Source: Actinomadura chibensis NBRC 106107 (GTDB lineage: Bacteria > Actinomycetota > Actinomycetes > Streptosporangiales > Streptosporangiaceae). Taken from it: a stretch of DNA of 64,000 bases. Where the stretch lies: the NCBI RefSeq assembly GCF_001552135.1, contig NZ_BCQP01000002.1:1-64000 (forward strand), given 5' to 3'. Under the pieces are notes generated by a model. It saw only the letters and a list, made by a program, of their open reading frames with translations. It did no database searches and was not told where the DNA came from. Both the position numbers and the translations under genes were made by a program. Of this stretch, positions 1 to 9,712 are shown in pieces (position 1 is the first letter of the stretch; every line of letters begins with the position of its first letter).

Positions 1-87
1 CGCGGCCCGGGAAACGGCCCCTCGCTCCGCGGGTCGTGCGGCCGGAGGGCGTGGCCGCCCTCCGGCCGCACGACCCGTGACCCCGGC

Positions 88-735
88 TCAGGTTCCCTCC
101 AGGGGGGTGTAGAGGCTGTTCACCGCTGGTTGGCCTGTGTAGTTGGGGCCTGCTTGGTCGTCGGCGCCTATGTAGGTGTAGGGGAGGGTGATCTCTTTTC
201 GGCCTCGGCGGGAGATTCGGTGGGTTCTTGGGGTGTAGGTGAAGCCTGCCTGGCGGAGGGCCCTTGTCAGGCGGCGTCCGGCCGGGGTGCCGTCGGGGTG
301 GCGGATGCTTTGTGTGTCGAAGTTCGCTATTAGGAGGCCGTTTTCGGTTAGCCAGTTCGCCGCCTTGGTCAGGACGCCCAGCTTGTCGCCTATGTAGTGC
401 AGGCCGTGGACGCAGGTGATCAGGTCGAAACGGGTTTTCGGGGCCCAGGCGGTCGCCGAGGCGGTGATCAGGTGGAGGGCGGCCGGGTGCGGGCCGGGGA
501 CGAAGTGGTCCACCAGGTCCACGCCCACGATCTCCGCGCCGGGGGGCAGGGCGAGGGCCGCCTCGGTCAGGGCGCGGGCGGATCCGCAGCAGAGGTCCAG
601 CCAGCGGCCGGAGCCGGTCTCCGCGAGGGGCGCGATGCCCAGTTCGCGCGCATAGGCGGAAAGAGTTCGCCCGCGGTTCATCTCGCAGTTGGCCACCACG
701 GGCGAGCGTTCCAGAGTGGTGTCGTCCAGGGGCAT
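88..735 (-). CDS. class I SAM-dependent methyltransferase
   Basis: 215-residue cytosolic protein. The SAM-binding motif I is visible as WLDLCCGSARAL (about residues 45-56), followed by an acidic strand-end motif (IVGVDLVDH, about 69-77) and a post-motif segment FDLITCVHGLHYIGD, the usual Rossmann methyltransferase order. Length is typical of small-molecule methyltransferases; substrate unknown. The start ATG lies 22 bases beyond the stop of the upstream glutamate-cysteine ligase-like gene on the same strand, so the two are probably co-transcribed. No strong ribosome-binding site precedes the ATG. The 3' half has less biased third positions than neighbouring genes, which may mean more recent acquisition. 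Confidence 0.8.
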   Translation of the reverse strand: MPLDDTTLERSPVVANCEMNRGRTLSAYARELGIAPLAETGSGRWLDLCCGSARALTEAALALPPGAEIVGVDLVDHFVPGPHPAALHLITASATAWAPKTRFDLITCVHGLHYIGDKLGVLTKAANWLTENGLLIANFDTQSIRHPDGTPAGRRLTRALRQAGFTYTPRTHRISRRGRKEITLPYTYIGADDQAGPNYTGQPAVNSLYTPLEGT

Positions 736-757
736 GGGGGGATTCTGTCAGCGTGGG

Positions 758-1888
758 TCAGGCGGCCACGGTGTGGTCGGCGGCGGTGGCCACCACGGCT
801 GTCAGGTCGCCGGTGGCCGCGTAGGCGGCGCGTTGGATGCGGGCGCCGTTGCCCCGGTCTAGGACGTTGCGCAGGAGGGTCCCCACGGTTTCCAGGTCGC
901 CCGCCCGGTCCAGGGCGGGGGCGGTGTGGTCGAGGAGGGCGGCGACGACCTCGCGGGCGGGCGCGGCGCGGCGGGTCGCCGGGTGGACGAGGTCGTCGCG
1001 CAGCCCGGAGCGTCCGGCCCGCCACATCGCGAGGCGCATCAGGTCGGCGCGGACCGGGTCCGGCGGCTCGCCGTCGCGCCAGGCCGCGGCCGCCGTGTCG
1101 ACCAGGGCGCGGACGAGCGCCGCCATCAGCACGGCGTCGTCGGCTTCCAGGCACACGTCCGGGACGCGGATCTCCACCGTCGGGTACCGCCGGGACAGCC
1201 GCGCGTCGAAGTAGATCATGCCCTCGTCGAGGATCGCGCCGGTGGCGAGCAGGCTCTCGACCGTGGCCCGGTACGCCCGGGCGGAGCCGAACAGCTCGGT
1301 CGGGCCGCTGGACGGCCAGCGCCCCCAGACCTGGTGCCGCCAGCTGTCGTAGCCGGTGTCCGCGCCCTGCCAGAACGGCGAGTTGGCGCTGAGGGCGAGC
1401 AGCGGGGGCAGCCACGGCCGGATCCGGTCCAGGACGGCGACGCCCTCGTCCGGCGACTCGACCCCGACGTGGACGTGGCAGCCGCAGGTGAGCTTCTCGT
1501 CCATCGCGGGCCCGTAGGCGTCCGCCATCCGCGCGTAGCGCTGCGACGGGGTGAGCGACGGCCGGACGGCGACCGGCGACGTCGCGAGCGCCGCGACCGC
1601 CACCCCGACGCCCGCCGCCGACTGCGCCGCCGCCAGCCGCGCCGACCGGACGTGCTCCGACAGCTCGGCCGGGGACACGCAGACCGGGGTGGCCGTCTCC
1701 AACTGCTCGCGCTGCAGCTCCGTCTCCAGCGTCCTCGACCGCCGCCCCCCGGTGAGGAACAGCTCGTCGTGCCGCTGGGCGTACCGGATCACCGACCCCG
1801 ACACCGCCTGCGGGACGCCGGTGTCCGGATCGACGAGGAGAAGCTCCTCCTCCACCCCGAATGTCCGGCAATGCGTGTGATGTGCCAC
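758..1888 (-). CDS. carboxylate-amine ligase, YbdK/GCS2 family (glutamate-cysteine ligase-like)
   Basis: 376 residues, the normal length for the GCS2/YbdK family, which forms gamma-glutamyl amide bonds with ATP. Seen: N-terminal TFGVEEELLL (ATP/Mg-binding glutamates), the C-G-C-H-V-H-V segment near residue 135 and the EIRVPD strand near 240, all family hallmarks. In actinomycetes, which use mycothiol rather than glutathione, the physiological product of this family is not settled, so glutamate-cysteine ligase activity is only the family-level inference. GTG start chosen because the conserved FGVEEE block begins ten residues later. First gene of a probable two-gene operon with the methyltransferase; divergent from the DapB-like gene. 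Confidence 0.85.
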   Translation of the reverse strand: MAHHTHCRTFGVEEELLLVDPDTGVPQAVSGSVIRYAQRHDELFLTGGRRSRTLETELQREQLETATPVCVSPAELSEHVRSARLAAAQSAAGVGVAVAALATSPVAVRPSLTPSQRYARMADAYGPAMDEKLTCGCHVHVGVESPDEGVAVLDRIRPWLPPLLALSANSPFWQGADTGYDSWRHQVWGRWPSSGPTELFGSARAYRATVESLLATGAILDEGMIYFDARLSRRYPTVEIRVPDVCLEADDAVLMAALVRALVDTAAAAWRDGEPPDPVRADLMRLAMWRAGRSGLRDDLVHPATRRAAPAREVVAALLDHTAPALDRAGDLETVGTLLRNVLDRGNGARIQRAAYAATGDLTAVVATAADHTVAA

Positions 1889-1959
1889 CAGATGGTTGTG
1901 CCCTCTGGTGCACGGGTCTACGTCCCCCGGGAGGGTCCTCGTGGGGAGAACGCCCTGCT

Positions 1960-1990
1960 TACAATGCGTGCGCTTGACCTAACGCTTGGT
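1960..1990 (+). promoter_or_regulatory. putative -10 and imperfect TetR-type box upstream of the DapB-like gene
   Basis: TACAAT at 1960-1965 resembles a -10 element; an imperfect inverted repeat ACCTAACGCTTGGT lies at 1977-1990, 14 bases before the ATG. It matches 8 of 10 fixed positions of the KstR2 consensus AnCAAGnnCTTGnT. If the -10 is real, the box covers the transcript start region, a repressor position. Confidence 0.4.
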
Positions 1991-2004
1991 CGGAAAGTGG
2001 TGAT

Positions 2005-3066
2005 ATGTCGTACCTCGTTGGGCACTGGTCCGCCGGACGTCTCGGCAGGCGGGCGCTGCGCGCCATCATCGAGCACCCGGACCTCGAACTCGCGGGCGTC
2101 GTCGTCGACGGCCCGCGCGAGGCCGGGCTGGACGCCGCCGTCCTGGCCGGGACCGGCCGCCCCACGGGCGTGCTCGCCACCGCGGACCCGGCCGCCCTGC
2201 TCGCCCGCCGCCCGCACGCGGTCTGCCACACCGCGGCCGCCGATCCGCGCCGTCCCGGACGGGTGGCCGACGACCTGTGCCGCGTCCTGGCGTCCGGCGC
2301 GGGCGTGGTGTCGGCGGCGCTGCCCCCGCTCGCGCACCCGCCGTCCGCCGACCGGGCGCTCGTCCGGCGGCTCCGCGCGGCCTGCGCGACCGGCGGCTCG
2401 GCCTTCCTCGCCCCCGCGCCGGGGCCCGTGGCCGACATGCTCCCGCTGCTGCTCAGCGGCGCGTCCCGGCGGGTCGGGGCCGTCACGATCACCGAGATCG
2501 CCTGCCACGGCCGTCACGGCGCCCCGGCGCCGCGCGACCTCGGCTTCGGCGGGCCGATCGGGCACCGGCCGCCCGCGCTGCGGCCGGGCGTCCCGGGGCT
2601 GACCTGGGGGCCGGTCGTCCGGCTGATCGCCGATCAGCTCGCCGTCCCGCTGGACGAGCTCGCCGAGGACCACGAGCTCTGCCCGGCGCCCGAGGCGTTC
2701 GACGGCCCCGCCGGGCGGATCGAGAAGGGGACGGTCGCGGGCGTCCGGTTCCGGGTGTCGGGGCTGTGCCGCGGACGTCCCGTGATCACCGTCGAGCACG
2801 TCGCCCGGCTGCGCGAGGACATCGCCCCGCACTGGCCCGCGCCGCCGTTCGGCGAGCCCGGCGGCCACCGGATAGAGATCGCGGGCGAGCCGCCCTGGCG
2901 GCTGGACCTCGGCCACCCCGGCGCCGCCGTCCCGGACCCGCTCGCCACCGCGTCGCGCCTGGTCAACGCCCTCCCCGCGGTCGCGGACGCGGCGCCGGGC
3001 CTGCACACGCCGCTGACCCTGCCCGCGGTCACCGGGCGTCGACTGGTCCGTCCAGCCAGGAGCTGA
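2005..3066 (+). CDS. NAD(P)-dependent dehydrogenase of the DapB-like / amine dehydrogenase family
   Basis: 353 residues. The N-terminus (YLVGHWSAGRLGRRALRAII) is a variant Rossmann nucleotide-binding turn followed by HPDLELAGVVV, the pattern of dihydrodipicolinate-reductase N-domains and of 2,4-diaminopentanoate-dehydrogenase-like proteins. It is longer than true DapB (about 250) and lacks the DapB catalytic signature, so it is unlikely to be the lysine-pathway enzyme. Related actinobacterial proteins sit in lipid and steroid catabolic loci, but the substrate is unknown. The last 38 bases overlap the 3' end of the convergent hydrolase gene. A TetR-type box lies just upstream. Confidence 0.7.
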   Translation: MSYLVGHWSAGRLGRRALRAIIEHPDLELAGVVVDGPREAGLDAAVLAGTGRPTGVLATADPAALLARRPHAVCHTAAADPRRPGRVADDLCRVLASGAGVVSAALPPLAHPPSADRALVRRLRAACATGGSAFLAPAPGPVADMLPLLLSGASRRVGAVTITEIACHGRHGAPAPRDLGFGGPIGHRPPALRPGVPGLTWGPVVRLIADQLAVPLDELAEDHELCPAPEAFDGPAGRIEKGTVAGVRFRVSGLCRGRPVITVEHVARLREDIAPHWPAPPFGEPGGHRIEIAGEPPWRLDLGHPGAAVPDPLATASRLVNALPAVADAAPGLHTPLTLPAVTGRRLVRPARS

Positions 3067-3823
3067 GCAGCCTCCCGGTCTCGGCGAGCCGGTCGACGTA
3101 GAGCATGTGCCCCGACTCGATCTCGCTGATCGTGAGGCCCGGGCCGAGCGTGGCGCGGCAGTCCACGACGAACTCCGGGCGCACCAGGTCGGCCTGCGTC
3201 GCGATCACCAGGTGGGTGGGGACCTCCACCGGCGGCGGCACGTGCGGCCGGGCCATCTCCGAGTACGCGCCCACGATCGCGGCGGGCTCGAAGCGCCAGC
3301 GCAGCCGCCCGTCCGGGGTGGGTTCGAGGTGGGCCTCGACCTCCTCGTCCAGGAGGCCGGGGGACGCCTTCGGCCAGCGGGCCGCGCGGAACGCCCGCGC
3401 CTCGGCGGCGTCCGCGAACGACACCGGGACGAGGAACCCGCGCGCCTCCCGCGCCGCGAACGCCGGGTCGAGCCCGATCGCCGGGTCGAGCAGGACGAGC
3501 CGCCGCACCCGCTCGGGGGCCGTCCGCGCCAGGTGCAGGGCGATCATCCCGCCGAAGGAGTGGCCGACGACGTCCGCCCGCTCGACGCCCTCCACGTCCA
3601 GCATGGCGAGGACGTCCGCGACGTGCCGGTCGACGGTCCACGGCGGCTCGTACGGCGACCGGCCGTGGCCGCGCAGGTCGGGCGCGATGACGCGGCGGTC
3701 CGCGAGGTGCCCCTCGGCCGTCCGCCGCCACCGCGCCCCGTGTCCCGTGACCCCGTGCAGCAGGACGACCGGCGCTCCCGCCGAATCCCCATACCGATGC
3801 ACAAACAATGCCGCGTCCGTCAT
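3029..3823 (-). CDS. alpha/beta hydrolase
   Basis: 264 residues, standard single-domain alpha/beta hydrolase. Visible: oxyanion region VVLLHGVTGHGARWR (about 19-33), nucleophile elbow GHSFGG (about 93-98), acid region VIATQADLVRP and catalytic histidine in SGHMLY near residue 239. No signal peptide, so cytosolic. Ester or acyl substrate unknown. The start ATG is followed by a typical family N-terminus (FVHRYGDSAGAPVVLLHG). Convergent with and overlapping the DapB-like gene by 38 bases at the 3' ends; the PucR regulator lies upstream on the same strand but 30 bases away, so co-transcription from the pucR promoter is possible. Confidence 0.88.
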   Translation of the reverse strand: MTDAALFVHRYGDSAGAPVVLLHGVTGHGARWRRTAEGHLADRRVIAPDLRGHGRSPYEPPWTVDRHVADVLAMLDVEGVERADVVGHSFGGMIALHLARTAPERVRRLVLLDPAIGLDPAFAAREARGFLVPVSFADAAEARAFRAARWPKASPGLLDEEVEAHLEPTPDGRLRWRFEPAAIVGAYSEMARPHVPPPVEVPTHLVIATQADLVRPEFVVDCRATLGPGLTISEIESGHMLYVDRLAETGRLLSSWLDGPVDAR

Positions 3824-3853
3824 GGAGTGAAGCGTAACGACCTGCCCTCTCCC

Positions 3854-5470
3854 TCAGGAGCGTTCCCAGCGCACCGAGCTGAGCGCCAGGAGGGCGACGT
3901 GGAACGAGACGCACGACTCCACGTCGTCGAGGTCGGCGTCAAGGACGCGTTCGATGCGCCGCAGCCGCTCGTAGAACGCCGGCCGCGACAGGTGCGCCTG
4001 CTGCGCGGCGACCGCCTTGTTGCGCCCCGATTCGAGGTAGAGCTCCAGGATGCGGGTCAGGTCGCTGCCGCGCTGGGCGTCGTACTCCAGAAGCGGGCCG
4101 AGCTCGCGCTCGACGAACGTCTGCACGCGGGCGTCGTCGCGCAGCAGGTGCAGCAGGCCGCGCAGCCGCAGGTCGGGCAGCCGGTAGAAGAGCCGCCCGC
4201 CGGACCCGCGGGCGGCGACGTCGGCGACCTGCTCGGCCTCCAGGAACGAGCGGCGCACGTCCCGGATCGTCTCCACGACCGAGCCCGCCGCCATGACCGT
4301 CTCGCCGGACTGCTCGCGGATCCGCGTCGCGACCGCGCCGAGCGCCGTCTCCACGTCGGCGCGGGCGGGCAGCGAGGCGAGGACGCCGACGCGGGCGTGC
4401 GGGCCGCCCTCGTCCAGCACGCCGACGAGGGCGGCGAGCCGGGCGTCCTTGCAGGCGGCGGCGGCCGTCTCGGCGAGCGCGGACAGCTCCCCGACCGGCG
4501 GCGGGGTGCCCGGGCCGCGGTGCCGCAGCACCACGCCGAGCAGCCTGCGGCCGGACAGCGGGACGCCGAGCGCGCGGGCCCGCGCGGCGGCCTCCTGCGG
4601 GTCGGAGTAGGCGTGCGCGAGGATGCGGGCGATGATCGTCCCGTGCGCCTGCCGCTCGACGCTCTCGGCGTGCCGGTCGAGCAGCCGGCCGAGCGCGAGC
4701 GTGGTCGCGGCCCGCTCGATCAGCACGGTCTCGCGGGCGGACGGCGGCGCGCCGAGGTCGATGATCAGGCGCCCCCAGTCCTCGCCGCGCGCGCCGACCA
4801 TGGTCACGAGCCAGCCGGACGTCGCGTCGAACCCGGTGCGGCGGCCCGGCCGGACGGCCCGCGACCGCGTCTCCCACGCCGACAGCAGCTCGGCGGGGTC
4901 GGCGCCCGCCGCGTCGGCGGCGAGCACCTGGTGGGCGAGGTTCTCCAGCACGACGGGACGCCCGCCGAGCGTGGCGACCTGCCGGACGACCTCGTCCGTG
5001 GACGCGCCCTCCACCGAGAGCTGGGTGAAGATCTCGTGCAGCCGCTCGGACGCGCGCAGCTCGGCGAACTGGTCCTGGACGATCCGCGCGTGCACCGACT
5101 CGGTGATGTCGACGAACGCGGGCTCGTGCGCGAGGACGATCACCGGGAGCCGGTGGTCCTCGGCGGCCGCGATCAGCGCGGGCGGCAGGACGCTGGCGTA
5201 CCGCCGGCCCAGCTCGATCATCAGGCCGCTGACCCCGACCTCGGCCAGCTCGGTGATGTAGGCGCGCAGCCGGTCCGGCTCGTCCGGCAGGGCTATGCCG
5301 GTGGTGAGGACCAGCTCGCCGCCGTGCAGCAGGTGGGCGATGTCGGTGACCTCGGCGACGTGCACCCAGCGGACGCGGTTGGCCGTCCGGTCGGCGCCCG
5401 CGACGACGTGCGGCTGGCCGCGGCGTACCGCGTCGAGCTGGAGGACGTCGTCGAGGGTGGGCAGCATCAC
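3854..5470 (-). CDS. PucR family transcriptional regulator
   Basis: 538 residues with the classical layout: N-terminal PucR ligand-sensing domain (LPTLDDVLQLDAVR onward, about 1-125), a central GGDEF-like region, and a C-terminal HTH_30 helix-turn-helix (ILELYLESGRNKAVAAQQAH, about 468-487, then RPAFYERLRRIERVL). This family regulates purine, GABA or amino-acid catabolism. The gene is divergent from the aminotransferase/semialdehyde-dehydrogenase pair, which makes it their likely regulator. The ATG follows a TATCAT element by 8 bases with no Shine-Dalgarno sequence, so a leaderless transcript is possible. Confidence 0.9.
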   Translation of the reverse strand: MMLPTLDDVLQLDAVRRGQPHVVAGADRTANRVRWVHVAEVTDIAHLLHGGELVLTTGIALPDEPDRLRAYITELAEVGVSGLMIELGRRYASVLPPALIAAAEDHRLPVIVLAHEPAFVDITESVHARIVQDQFAELRASERLHEIFTQLSVEGASTDEVVRQVATLGGRPVVLENLAHQVLAADAAGADPAELLSAWETRSRAVRPGRRTGFDATSGWLVTMVGARGEDWGRLIIDLGAPPSARETVLIERAATTLALGRLLDRHAESVERQAHGTIIARILAHAYSDPQEAAARARALGVPLSGRRLLGVVLRHRGPGTPPPVGELSALAETAAAACKDARLAALVGVLDEGGPHARVGVLASLPARADVETALGAVATRIREQSGETVMAAGSVVETIRDVRRSFLEAEQVADVAARGSGGRLFYRLPDLRLRGLLHLLRDDARVQTFVERELGPLLEYDAQRGSDLTRILELYLESGRNKAVAAQQAHLSRPAFYERLRRIERVLDADLDDVESCVSFHVALLALSSVRWERS

Positions 5471-5572
5471 CTGGGATGATATCCGGACAAGGCGTCAACG
5501 GCGCTGATCGGGCGGTCACCCCCTGTCGGGCGCCAGCAGAGCGTTAACGGGACGCCCGGGGTCCTGACACTC

Positions 5573-5588
5573 TGCGGGTTTCCGCAGC
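5573..5588. promoter_or_regulatory. small inverted repeat in the pucR/aminotransferase divergent region
   Basis: CTGCGG-GTTT-CCGCAG, a perfect 6-bp inverted repeat, lies 25 bases upstream of the aminotransferase ATG in the 143-base divergent intergenic region. It could be an operator for the PucR protein or a leader hairpin; nothing in the sequence decides between them. Confidence 0.3.
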
Positions 5589-5613
5589 GTCCGGGAAGAA
5601 CAAGACTTGAGAC

Positions 5614-6921
5614 ATGTCGGAACACGCGAATCTGCTCCGGCGCCACCGGGCGGTCATGCCGTCCTGGATGGCGCTCAACTACCAGGACCCCATCGAGATC
5701 GTCGGCGGCAAGGGCAACCGCGTGACCGACGCCGAGGGGAAGGGCTACCTCGACTTCTTCACCGGCATCCTGACCAACATGCTCGGGTACGACGTGCCCG
5801 AGGTGCGGGAGGCGGTGGAGCGGCAGCTCGCCACCGGCGTCGTCCACACGTCGACGGCGTACCTGCTGCGCGGGCAGGTCGAGCTGGCCGAGAAGATCGC
5901 CCGCCTGTCGGGCATCCCGGACGCGAAGGTGTTCTTCACGAACTCCGGGACCGAGGCCAACGAGACGGCCCTGCTCCTCGCCGCGTACGCGCGGCGCAGC
6001 GACCAGGTCCTCGCGATGCGGCAGAGCTACCACGGCCGGTCGTTCGGCGCGGTCGGCGTCACGGGCAACCGGGCGTGGACGAACCTGTCGTACTCGCCGC
6101 TGAACGCCCACTTCCTGCACGGCGCCGACCGGCACCTCCCGCAGTTCGCCGGGATGACCGACGAGCAGTACGTCGACGCCTGCGTGCAGGACCTGCGGCA
6201 CGTGCTCGCGACCGCGACCGGCGGGGACGTCGCCGCGCTGATCGCCGAGCCGATCCAGGGCGTCGGCGGGTTCACGATGGCGCCGGACGGCCTGTTCGCC
6301 GCGTACAAGAGCGTCCTGGACGAGTTCGGCATCCTGTTCATCTCCGACGAGGTCCAGACCGGCTGGGGACGGACGGGCCAGGGCTTCTGGGGCATCGACA
6401 ACCACGGCGTGACGCCGGACATGATGACCTTCGCCAAGGGCCTCGGGAACGGCTTCGCGGTCGGCGGCGTCGTCGCCCGCGGCGACCTCATGGACGGCCT
6501 GCACGCGATCGGGCTCTCCACGTTCGGCGGCAACCCGATCTCGATGGCCGCGGCCAACGCGACGCTCGACTACGTCCTCGACCACGACCTCCAGGCGAAC
6601 GCCGCGAAGCAGGGGGCGACGATCATCGGCGGGCTGGCGGCGGCGGCCGGGCGGTTCCCGGTGGTCAAGGACGTCCGGGGCAAGGGCCTGATGTTCGCTA
6701 TCGAGCTGGCCGACCCGGGCACCGGCGAGCCGAGCCCGCCGCTCGCCGCCGCGCTGATGGAGGCGGCCCGCGAGCGGGGCCTGCTGGTCGGCAAGGGCGG
6801 CCTGTACGGCAACGTGGTGCGGATGGCGCCGCCGATGACCCTGACCGAAGCCGAGGCCGCCGAGGGCCTCGGCATCCTGATCGCCTCGCTTGAGGCGGTC
6901 AACGAGCAGGCCACTTCTTGA
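5614..6921 (+). CDS. class III aminotransferase (beta-alanine/GABA/omega-amino acid type)
   Basis: 435 residues, PLP fold type I. Seen: GTEANETALLLA (about 111-122) binding the cofactor phosphate, the ISDEVQTGWGRTG segment (about 243-255) carrying the PLP-ring aspartate, and TFAKGLGNGF (about 272-281) with the Schiff-base lysine. The family moves the omega-amino group of beta-alanine, GABA or similar amines to pyruvate or 2-oxoglutarate. The next gene, four bases or so downstream of the stop plus a short leader, encodes a semialdehyde dehydrogenase that acylates CoA, so malonate semialdehyde from beta-alanine is the most economical substrate inference. Divergent from pucR. Confidence 0.88.
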   Translation: MSEHANLLRRHRAVMPSWMALNYQDPIEIVGGKGNRVTDAEGKGYLDFFTGILTNMLGYDVPEVREAVERQLATGVVHTSTAYLLRGQVELAEKIARLSGIPDAKVFFTNSGTEANETALLLAAYARRSDQVLAMRQSYHGRSFGAVGVTGNRAWTNLSYSPLNAHFLHGADRHLPQFAGMTDEQYVDACVQDLRHVLATATGGDVAALIAEPIQGVGGFTMAPDGLFAAYKSVLDEFGILFISDEVQTGWGRTGQGFWGIDNHGVTPDMMTFAKGLGNGFAVGGVVARGDLMDGLHAIGLSTFGGNPISMAAANATLDYVLDHDLQANAAKQGATIIGGLAAAAGRFPVVKDVRGKGLMFAIELADPGTGEPSPPLAAALMEAARERGLLVGKGGLYGNVVRMAPPMTLTEAEAAEGLGILIASLEAVNEQATS

Positions 6922-6974
6922 CGGAGCGAACTGGGGGTGTGGGGGACGTCCCCCCACAAGGAGGAAGCGGAAGC

Positions 6975-8480
<1,506 letters not shown>

Positions 8481-8509
8481 ATCGGATCGCGGGCGCGGGC
8501 GACGCGCGG

Positions 8510-8538
8510 GTACGGCCGGTCGTCATGACCGGCCGTAC
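8510..8538 (+). terminator. intrinsic-type hairpin after mmsA
   Basis: Perfect 12-bp stem (arms 8510-8521 and 8527-8538) around the loop GTCAT, 29 bases after the mmsA stop. No T-run follows, as is common in high-GC actinobacteria. Confidence 0.7.
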
Positions 8539-8878
8539 ACGCGTCCGCCTTGATAACGGTTAAACATCACCACATAGCGACAAACTCCCCCAAAGAGCGC
8601 TAGGTGGGGTCGCGCGGCGTGAATACCGGCCGTCCCACCGTGAGAACCCGCAGGTCGCCCCGCATGGGACTTTCCCACCGCGGGCGGCTTTCGTCGTAGA
8701 TTTTCGTCGGCCGGCGGCGGGCGAATAATGCCAACAACCATTGACGCGCTCTGTGCCGGGCGACACAATCTGACTGTCTCCATTAATTGAGACCAAATTA
8801 AATGTCAGGGTCCGCCGTCAGAAACGCCGACTCCGGAGCCGCGGGGCCGGTGGGCGGGACGTGCAGGAGAGCCGCGCT
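8539..8878 (+). promoter_or_regulatory. AT-richer intergenic region with a good promoter for the 8879 gene
   Basis: No convincing gene in this stretch. TTGACG (8741-8746), 17-base spacer, CACAAT (8764-8769) form one of the best sigma-70-type promoters in the window, giving a leader of roughly 100 bases before the ATG at 8879. The leader includes an A/T-rich patch (CATTAATTGAGACC, 8780-8793) unusual for this genome. Confidence 0.55.
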
Positions 8879-9247
8879 ATGACCGCAGTCGACCACCGGG
8901 CAGAGGTGGACGCGCTCGGAAGGCGATTTCCGGGCTGGACCATTTGGTTCGGCCCGTTCACCGGCCGCTGGTGGGCGCTCCCTCCGAAGGACCGTGACGT
9001 CGGCGACTTCCTCGAAGCCGACACGCCGCAGCTGCTCATCGCACGGATCGAGGTGGTCACTGACTCGGCATCGAGACGACCCGCGGTTCGGCCCGCCCGC
9101 CCGCGGCCGTCCCGCGACCCCCGCGACTCTCGCGACTCCCGGCCCGACGTGCGACGTCCCTCTAACCTCCGCCGTCTTGAGGGCGTCACACCGTCGCCGT
9201 TCGGCCGGGTGCCGGCGATCGCGTGGCCAGGCAGCACTGCAAGGTGA
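8879..9247 (+). CDS. small hypothetical protein with FPGW..TGRWWAL motif
   Basis: 122 residues. Residues 11-60 contain FPGWTIWFGPFTGRWWALPP, then FLEADTPQLLIARIEVV. The same order (FPG, W-Y/F-G, TG-WWAL-P, EA-TP-QL, I) is found in the 76-residue protein at 50463-50693, so the window carries two members of one small family. The C-terminal half is an Arg/Pro/Asp-rich tail with DSRDSR repeats and is probably disordered. ATG at 8879 chosen: AGGAGA lies 8 bases upstream; a GTG at 8861 would add six residues. Such proteins are often single-gene units near regulatory HTH genes in actinomycetes. Function unknown. Confidence 0.65.
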   Translation: MTAVDHRAEVDALGRRFPGWTIWFGPFTGRWWALPPKDRDVGDFLEADTPQLLIARIEVVTDSASRRPAVRPARPRPSRDPRDSRDSRPDVRRPSNLRRLEGVTPSPFGRVPAIAWPGSTAR

Positions 9248-9712
9248 TCCGCTGTTCCCCAACCTCGCCACGTCCGCCGGTGCCGCCGCGGCCCCGGGAA
9301 GGGCGGCAGCCCGCGCCATATCCCTCTCCAGCAACCTCCGTTATGGCGCGGACGCCAGCACCCGCCGTTCCCCCGGGGCCGTGGCGGTCTTTTCACGCCC
9401 CGGCCGGCTGAATCGGCCGGCCGGGAAACCGCCCCGCATTCGCGGGCATAATCGGTGGCCGAAAGGAAAGGCCGACCTTACCTCCGCGATATGAGAACCC
9501 CCGAGACCAGGTCGTGATCTTTGGTGGGCGAGGGCCGTTTCCCGGCTCGGCGGCGGCCGAATCCCGGATAACCGGTGATAAACGCGTCCGCCGTCGCGAG
9601 GGCTGAGGAGAATGGCGGGTCCGCCGGGTGCCGGACGCGGCCGCGCGGGGTCCGCGCCGCTCCGCCCCCGCCGAGGCGCTACGCTGCCGCTTGGCGCCGA
9701 TCGGGGAGCGAG
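9248..9712. other. 465-base region without a supported gene
   Basis: Open frames here lack the codon bias of neighbouring genes. A 7-bp inverted repeat (9401-9407 with 9417-9423) may terminate the 8879 transcript. GATAAA and GGATAA boxes occur around 9565-9590 and could belong to the promoter of the solute-binding protein gene. Confidence 0.4.

Noticed and set aside
8523..8796. Minus-strand ORFs of 78-86 codons after mmsA
   Set aside because: They run through the terminator and promoter region, overlap each other in different frames and have no ribosome-binding site.
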